From assembly GCA_963575745.1 (NCBI GenBank), contig CAUYUJ010016704.1:62001-126000 (forward strand): 64,000 nucleotides of DNA, read 5' to 3'. A program made the position numbers and the translations under genes. This stretch comes from Prorocentrum cordatum (lineage: Eukaryota; Sar; Dinophyceae; Prorocentrales; Prorocentraceae). This document shows positions 59,037-64,000 of the stretch, in pieces (within the stretch, counting starts at the first letter, position 1; each line of letters begins with the position of its first letter). The notes beneath the pieces are model-generated. The model worked only from the letters and a program-made list of their open reading frames with translations, was not told the DNA's origin and did no database searches.

Positions 59037-61255
59037 GATTTCGAGCCCCCCCAGCAATTCAGACAACGCGCCCAGGAGACGCTAAAAATCCCGTTTGGGC
59101 CTCCCCCCCCCCCTCGCGCGGTCAATCAAGTAGTTACAGTAACCAGCAAGAAGCAGAATTGTAACACTGGAAACTACAAACTACGATTGGTACAGGAAAC
59201 TGCGAATCACGGGCCTACAGCCTGGTGGCCCCACAAGGGGGCCGGCGGATTTGGAAGACCCGTGACTGTCGGTATCTTCGTGGTGTAGACGCTTCACACT
59301 TAATTTTTGTTTTGTAGCAGCCTTTTACACAAGGATTTCTTTTGTGGCGAGCTTACACAAGAATTCCAAGTGTGGGTGACCTGCAGTGGCCTCCACAGCT
59401 AGAACCCTTTTGCAACAGCCTTTGCAACATATTTCCTTTTGCGGCGGCCTTACAACCGCCTTGTTATTGTGGGGGGATCTGCAGTGGCGGCGCCCTGAGC
59501 CCAGGAAAGGTAGAGAGGTATACAGAAACAAACAAGACAAACATAAACAACCATGTGTGTTTCACACGGGAAATATGAAAAAGGTAGGAAGACCTGTGAC
59601 AACGGTATGCTTATTGTGCAGACGCTCCACACTTATCATCCTTTTGTAGCAGCCCTTACAAACGGATTGCTTGTGTAGCGACCTTACACAAGGATTTGAT
59701 GTGTGGGGGACCTGCAGTGCCCTTCACACTTAGAATCCTTTTGTAACAACTTTGTGCGAAAGAAATCATGTTGTGGCGGCCTTCCAAAAAGGTTTCCATT
59801 GTGAGGTGGGCCTGCAGTGGCGGCGCCTTGAGCCCAGGAAGGCTAAGGAGGAAAACAGGAGAACCATGAACAACAGAAAAAAAAACACTTGTGCTTTCAC
59901 AGGGAAAACAGGAAACAGCTAGGAAGACCTGTCACTGTCGGTATCGTATGGTGCAGACGTTCCACAATTTAAATCAGTGCGCAGCAGCCTTTACAAACGC
60001 ATTCCTTGTGTGGCGACCTTACACAAAGGATTTGAAGTGTGGGGGGTCTGCAGCGCCCTTCACACTTAGAATCCTTTCGTAGCAGCTTTTACAAAGCGAA
60101 TCCTTGTGTGGCGGCCTTTCAAAAATGGTTTCAATTTTGGGGGGATCTGGAGTGGCGGCGCCTCGACCCCCGGAAAGCTAAAGAGGAACGCAGGGAAGAC
60201 AGGACAACCATCAAACACCATGTGTTTTCAGAAGGAAAACCACGACAAAAACCGCGAAACTTGTGACTGTCGCTGTTTTTCAAGTGTTCCTTTTCTTCTC
60301 CATTTGATCACACAAGTTGTTCATTGTTTGTGTTGCATGTTTTTCTTGTTGTCCTCCTCCCTCCCCCGAGCGCCCTGGGGTCACCGAGCGGCCCACGGCC
60401 TTTCCTCGCAGCAGAACGGGGGAGGGGGAAACAGGAAAAACATAAAAACAGTACGAGCCGCTTGTTCCCACATGGAAAAACAGGAGAAAAGCATCGAAAT
60501 CTGTGACCGTCGGTATTCTTATGGTGCAGACGTTCCACACTTGTAATCCTTGTGTAGCAGCCTTTGCAAACGGATTCCGTGTGCAGCGACCATACACAAG
60601 GATTTCAAGTGTGGGGGATCTGCAGTGGCCTTCACACTTAGAATCCTTTTCTAGCAGCTTTTACAAAGGGATTATTTTTGTGGCGACCTTTCAACAGGGG
60701 TTCCATTGTGGGGGGATCTGCAGTGGCGGCACCTTGAGCCCAGGAAAGCTAAATATGAGAGCAGGAAAGACAGGAACAACCGGAAAAAAAACGTGTGCCT
60801 TCACCGGGAACAAATATTAGGAAGACCCGTGATTGTCGGTATGCTTATGGTGCAAACTCTCCACGCTTATCTTGTTGTAGCAGCCTTTACACAATGATTT
60901 CTTTTGTGGCGACCTTACACAAGGATTCCAAGTGTGGGTGACCTGCAGCGGCCTCCACATTGAGAATCCTTTTGCAACAGCCTTTACAACATAATTCTTT
61001 TTGTGGCGGCCTTACAGCAGCGTTTTCATTGTGGGGGGATCTGCAGTGGCGGCACCTTGAGCTCAGGAAAGGTAAAAAGGAAAACAGGAAAAAACAAGAA
61101 AAACAGGAACAGCCATGTGTGCCCACGTGGAAAATAGGAAAGGTAGGAGGACCTGTGGCAGTCGGTATGCTTATGGTACAGACTCTCCACACTTAGAATC
61201 CTTTGTAGCAGCCTTTATAAACCGACTCCTTGTGTAGCGATATTACACAAGGATT

Positions 61256-62055
61256 CTAGACGCTTCGCTTATCCCCACCAGCCCATCCCGAAACGATGTC
61301 CAGGCGAGTTGAGGTGATCAGGGAAGTGCGGCAGCAAAGAGGAGGACGGCCGAACCGTGCAAAGGAGTGAGGAGGAAAAGAAGGAGGTGGATGGATGGAT
61401 GGATGAGGGAGTGGGAAGACGGAGGATGAATAGGATGAGGAGGAGGCGGAGGAGGAGGAGGAGGAGGAGGAAGAGAAGGAGTAGGAGCAGGAAGGAGGAA
61501 CAGGAGGAGGAGGAGGAGGGCAAGCACAAGGGCCAGAGGTCTCTTGGATGCCTCTAGGAGCCTCTTGGAGTATCTCTTGGGCGATTCTTGGGGGCCTCTT
61601 GGGACGTCTTGGGGGTCTCTTGGCGATCCTGGGGGGCTCTTCGGGGTCTTGGGTGCCTCGGGGGGGGGCCTCTTGGGGCCTCTGAGGGTCTTCTTGGGGG
61701 CCTTCTGGGGGCCTCTTGGGGGCCTCTTGGGGCCATCTTGGGGCCATCTTGGGGCCTCTTGGGGCCTCCTGGGCGCTTCTTTGTGCCATCTTGGAGGAGA
61801 TCTATCAAAGAAGAGCTGAGCTTTAATTAGCGCTGCCCCCCCAGGAGGCCAAAATGGGGCCAAAACCCTGCTAAAATCAATGATTGTGGCTTCCTCGCCG
61901 AGGCTGTTTTGGACGCTCTGACCGCTCCCCGCTCCTCCTGTCCAGGTCAGTGGGGAGGGGGTAGGGGGAGGGGTAAACCCCTCCCCGAAGGGGAAGAGGG
62001 AGGGGTGGAAGAGGAAACGCCCTAAACCACCGACGCCCAGAGGGCTGGTGGGACT
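61256..62055 (+). mobile_element. About 800-bp insertion of repeat F within a SatA unit
   Basis: SatA sequence stops after CACAAGGATTCT at about 61,255 and resumes with AAGTGTGGGGGATCTGCAG at about 62,056. Removing the segment leaves a unit of about 331 bp, the normal size. The segment starts like repeat F copy 1 (47,030), contains a GGA block (61,430-61,520) and a CTTGGGGCC array (61,540-61,800), and ends AGAGGGCTGGTGGGACTT. Confidence 0.7.
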
Positions 62056-62885
62056 TAAAGTGTGGGGGATCTGCAGTGCCCTTCACACTTAGAATTCTTT
62101 TGAAACAACCTTTTGCAAAATAATTCATTGTGTGGCGGATTTGCAAAAGGGCTTCCATTGCGGGGGGATTTGCAATGGCGGCACCGTGAGCCCAGGAAAG
62201 CTAAAAAGGAAAACAGGAAAACCATGAACAACAGAAACAAAGCTTGTGCTTTCACAGGGAAAACAGGAAACAGCTAGGAAGACCTGTGACTGTCGGTATT
62301 CTTATGGTGCAGACGTGCCACAATTTAAATCAGTGTGCAGCAGCCTTTACAACGCATTCCTTGTGTGTGGACCCTACACTAGAATTTCAAGTGTGGGGGA
62401 TCTGCAGTGGGGGTCTGCAGTGGCGGCGCCTTGAGGAGACAGGAAAACATTAAAAACCATATGTTGCCACAAGGAAATGCAGGACAAAAAACATCGAAAC
62501 ATGTGACTGCCGCTGTTTTTATGCTTCCGGTTTTTCCGTGTGAAACACAAGGTTGTTTGCATTTATTGTTGTTTGTGTGTTGTCCTTGTTTTCTTTCTCC
62601 CTCCCCTGAGTGCCCTGGGGTCTCCGAGCGGCCCACGGCCCTTCCTCGCAGCAGAACGGAGGAGGGGAAAACAGGAAAAACATGACAAGCAATAAAATCC
62701 TTGTGTTTTTTTTTTCAAAGGGAAAAACTGGAAAAGCCGCGAAACCTGTGACTGTCGCTGTTTTTCAAGTTTTTGGTTTCCTGCTTTTTCCATGTGCAAA
62801 CAAAGGTTTGTTACTGTTGTCCCTGTTTTTCATGTTTTCCTCCTCCCTCCCCCGAGCGCCCTGAAGAGTCCGAGCGGGCTACGAA

Positions 62886-64000
62886 TTCTCCGCCCAGAAT
62901 ACGATTGCCTCGGGCCCTAAGGCCTCAGGTGATTACCATTCGATTGGGATTGGATGTGTTGTCAAATCATATTACAAAAAGCGGATCACTGATCCAGATG
63001 ATTTGTTCGTTGTTTGCGAGGGGCCTCACAGCGTTCCTTTCTCTCCGCCCAGTGGGCCCCTCTCGGGGCCATCTTGGCAGCTTCTTAGGCCTTCCCGGAG
63101 GCCGTCCAGTGGCGATTTTAGGTGTATGTTGGACCACCTTGGGCTTTCTGAAGACCGACAAGGCGAGAGCATCGGCGCTTCAATGAGTTTCAATGATTTG
63201 GACCCCTGTGGAGCCCGAAGGCTTCTAAGATGGCCCAATCGATGCCCAAGATATCCCAGGAGGATCCCTTGAGGCGACGGGGAGTTCGACGGCCCTTTCG
63301 ACCGATCGTTGGAAGGATATTGAGGGGTGTTGTATGCTGGAGTCGGCTCGGGCGGATTTGGTGTCCAAGAGGGCCACGATGGAATTGCTGTGAACGCCAA
63401 GCCCAGGCTCGTGAACTTAAGGAATTCATTTTTCAGGGCCCCCAAGAATCCAGAACCCACGTAATCTTCACATCTGCATGAGGCTTCGGGCACCCGACTA
63501 CGTGCTCAACCCACGGTGGCGTACAGTGCAGAAGAAAACAAATACCGTAGGAAGCACTGAGCAGGATGCATGGCAATTATACGAGAGAGTTGAAAGTATA
63601 ATACAGAGGGTGGAGGCCGGAAAGAAAAATACAGTGGTCAGCAAACGGAGATTAGAGATTAGAGAGTTATCTGGCAGAAAGGGTTGAGAGCACAGGGGAG
63701 ATAGAGGGTAGATGAGAAAGGGTGCAGGGCCAAGTGCAGACAGCAGGGAAGAGAGAGTTGGGAGTAGGAGCGGTACCAAAGATACTCGGCCACAGAGGAT
63801 AGATGTGACAGGCCCAGCGGTACAGACGATATTGTAGAGAGTCTGAGTACAGATCAGCTAACGCATTGCGCATCTAGTAGAATAGAGGGTGGATTATTGA
63901 TATAGGCCCAGCTTCCCACCCCCGAGAATTTAGAACTAGATTGTGCTCTTGATGCTCAGGCCATCTCTTTATTCGGTGGCGGTGCACTTTGTGGTTCATC
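62886..64000. other. No gene recognised; short segment shared with 43,100-43,165
   Basis: 63,112-63,165 (GGCGATTTTAGGTGTATGTT, then GGACCACCTTGGGCTTTCTG and AAGACCGACAAGGCG) matches the block at 43,100-43,165. 63,560-63,720 is purine-rich. No convincing frame. Confidence 0.45.

Noticed and set aside
58424-59164. CRISPR-like appearance of the regularly spaced 73-bp repeats
   Set aside because: Units follow each other directly with no variable spacers, are far longer than CRISPR repeats, and the context is eukaryotic.
57549-61192. Recurring short frames (CVAAF...FKCGG) as a Cys-rich gene family
   Set aside because: They recur with the SatA unit, start at arbitrary points and are broken by indels between units; no start, stop or domain logic is kept.

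Overview
This window looks like a gene-poor, repeat-saturated stretch of a large eukaryotic nuclear genome, most likely a dinoflagellate. The inference rests on four things. The recognisable coding remnants are retroelement proteins of types I associate with dinoflagellate genomes: a non-LTR reverse transcriptase with an FYD motif followed by RNase H and a C-x2-C-G ribbon, an AP-endonuclease domain preceded by a RanBP2-like finger, and a gag-like module. GC is high but patchy. There are no operons, rRNAs or tRNAs. Tandem repeats, foldbacks and purine/pyrimidine tracts are very abundant. No database search could be run, so the taxon is an inference. I see no intact conventional gene; most long open frames are by-products of GC-rich or triplet-period repeats.

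Layout. 1-2,230 holds the 3' part of a decayed LINE (reverse transcriptase, RNase H, zinc ribbon). 2.3-12.7 kb carries short foldback/MITE elements (2,875-3,063; 8,267-8,446; 10,426-10,601; 10,771-10,948), a GAT/GAG purine block and low-complexity arrays. 12.7-16.1 kb has two minus-strand copies of a macrosatellite (called MS1 here), a CAT array and a 93-bp tandem array. 16.3-19.4 kb has a second copy of a Tc1/mariner-like MITE, then mostly unrecognised sequence. 19.4-22.3 kb is a 64-bp GC-rich array, a GGA block and an 82-bp array. 22.3-26.3 kb is the most gene-like interval without repeats, with a gag-like or hypothetical frame at 23.4-24.4 kb. 26.3-31 kb has a heptamer GT-rich array, a 210-bp foldback and a GATTC array. 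31-33.5 kb contains a decayed retroelement gag-like module.

33.5-42.1 kb is MS1 in plus orientation, interrupted by a 90-bp tandem array (37.1-39.2 kb), a GGTGT array and two octamer arrays. 42.1-50.5 kb contains CTTGGGGCC-type repeats, the 5' part of a LINE (44.97-47.0 kb) and duplicated repeat blocks. 51-52.4 kb has a 185-bp foldback and the third MITE copy. 52.5-57.2 kb is a run of four tandem MS1 units. 57.2-62.9 kb is a ~325-bp satellite (SatA, with an interspersed SatB type) containing a 73-bp tandem array and one cleanly delimited ~800-bp insertion.

The main candidate for something not previously described is the MS1 macrosatellite: at the junction between successive units, ten copies each carry a different short palindrome between conserved flanks, from a 5-bp stem to T29A99. 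Either a hairpin is being kept while its sequence changes, or the site is a hotspot for palindrome formation.
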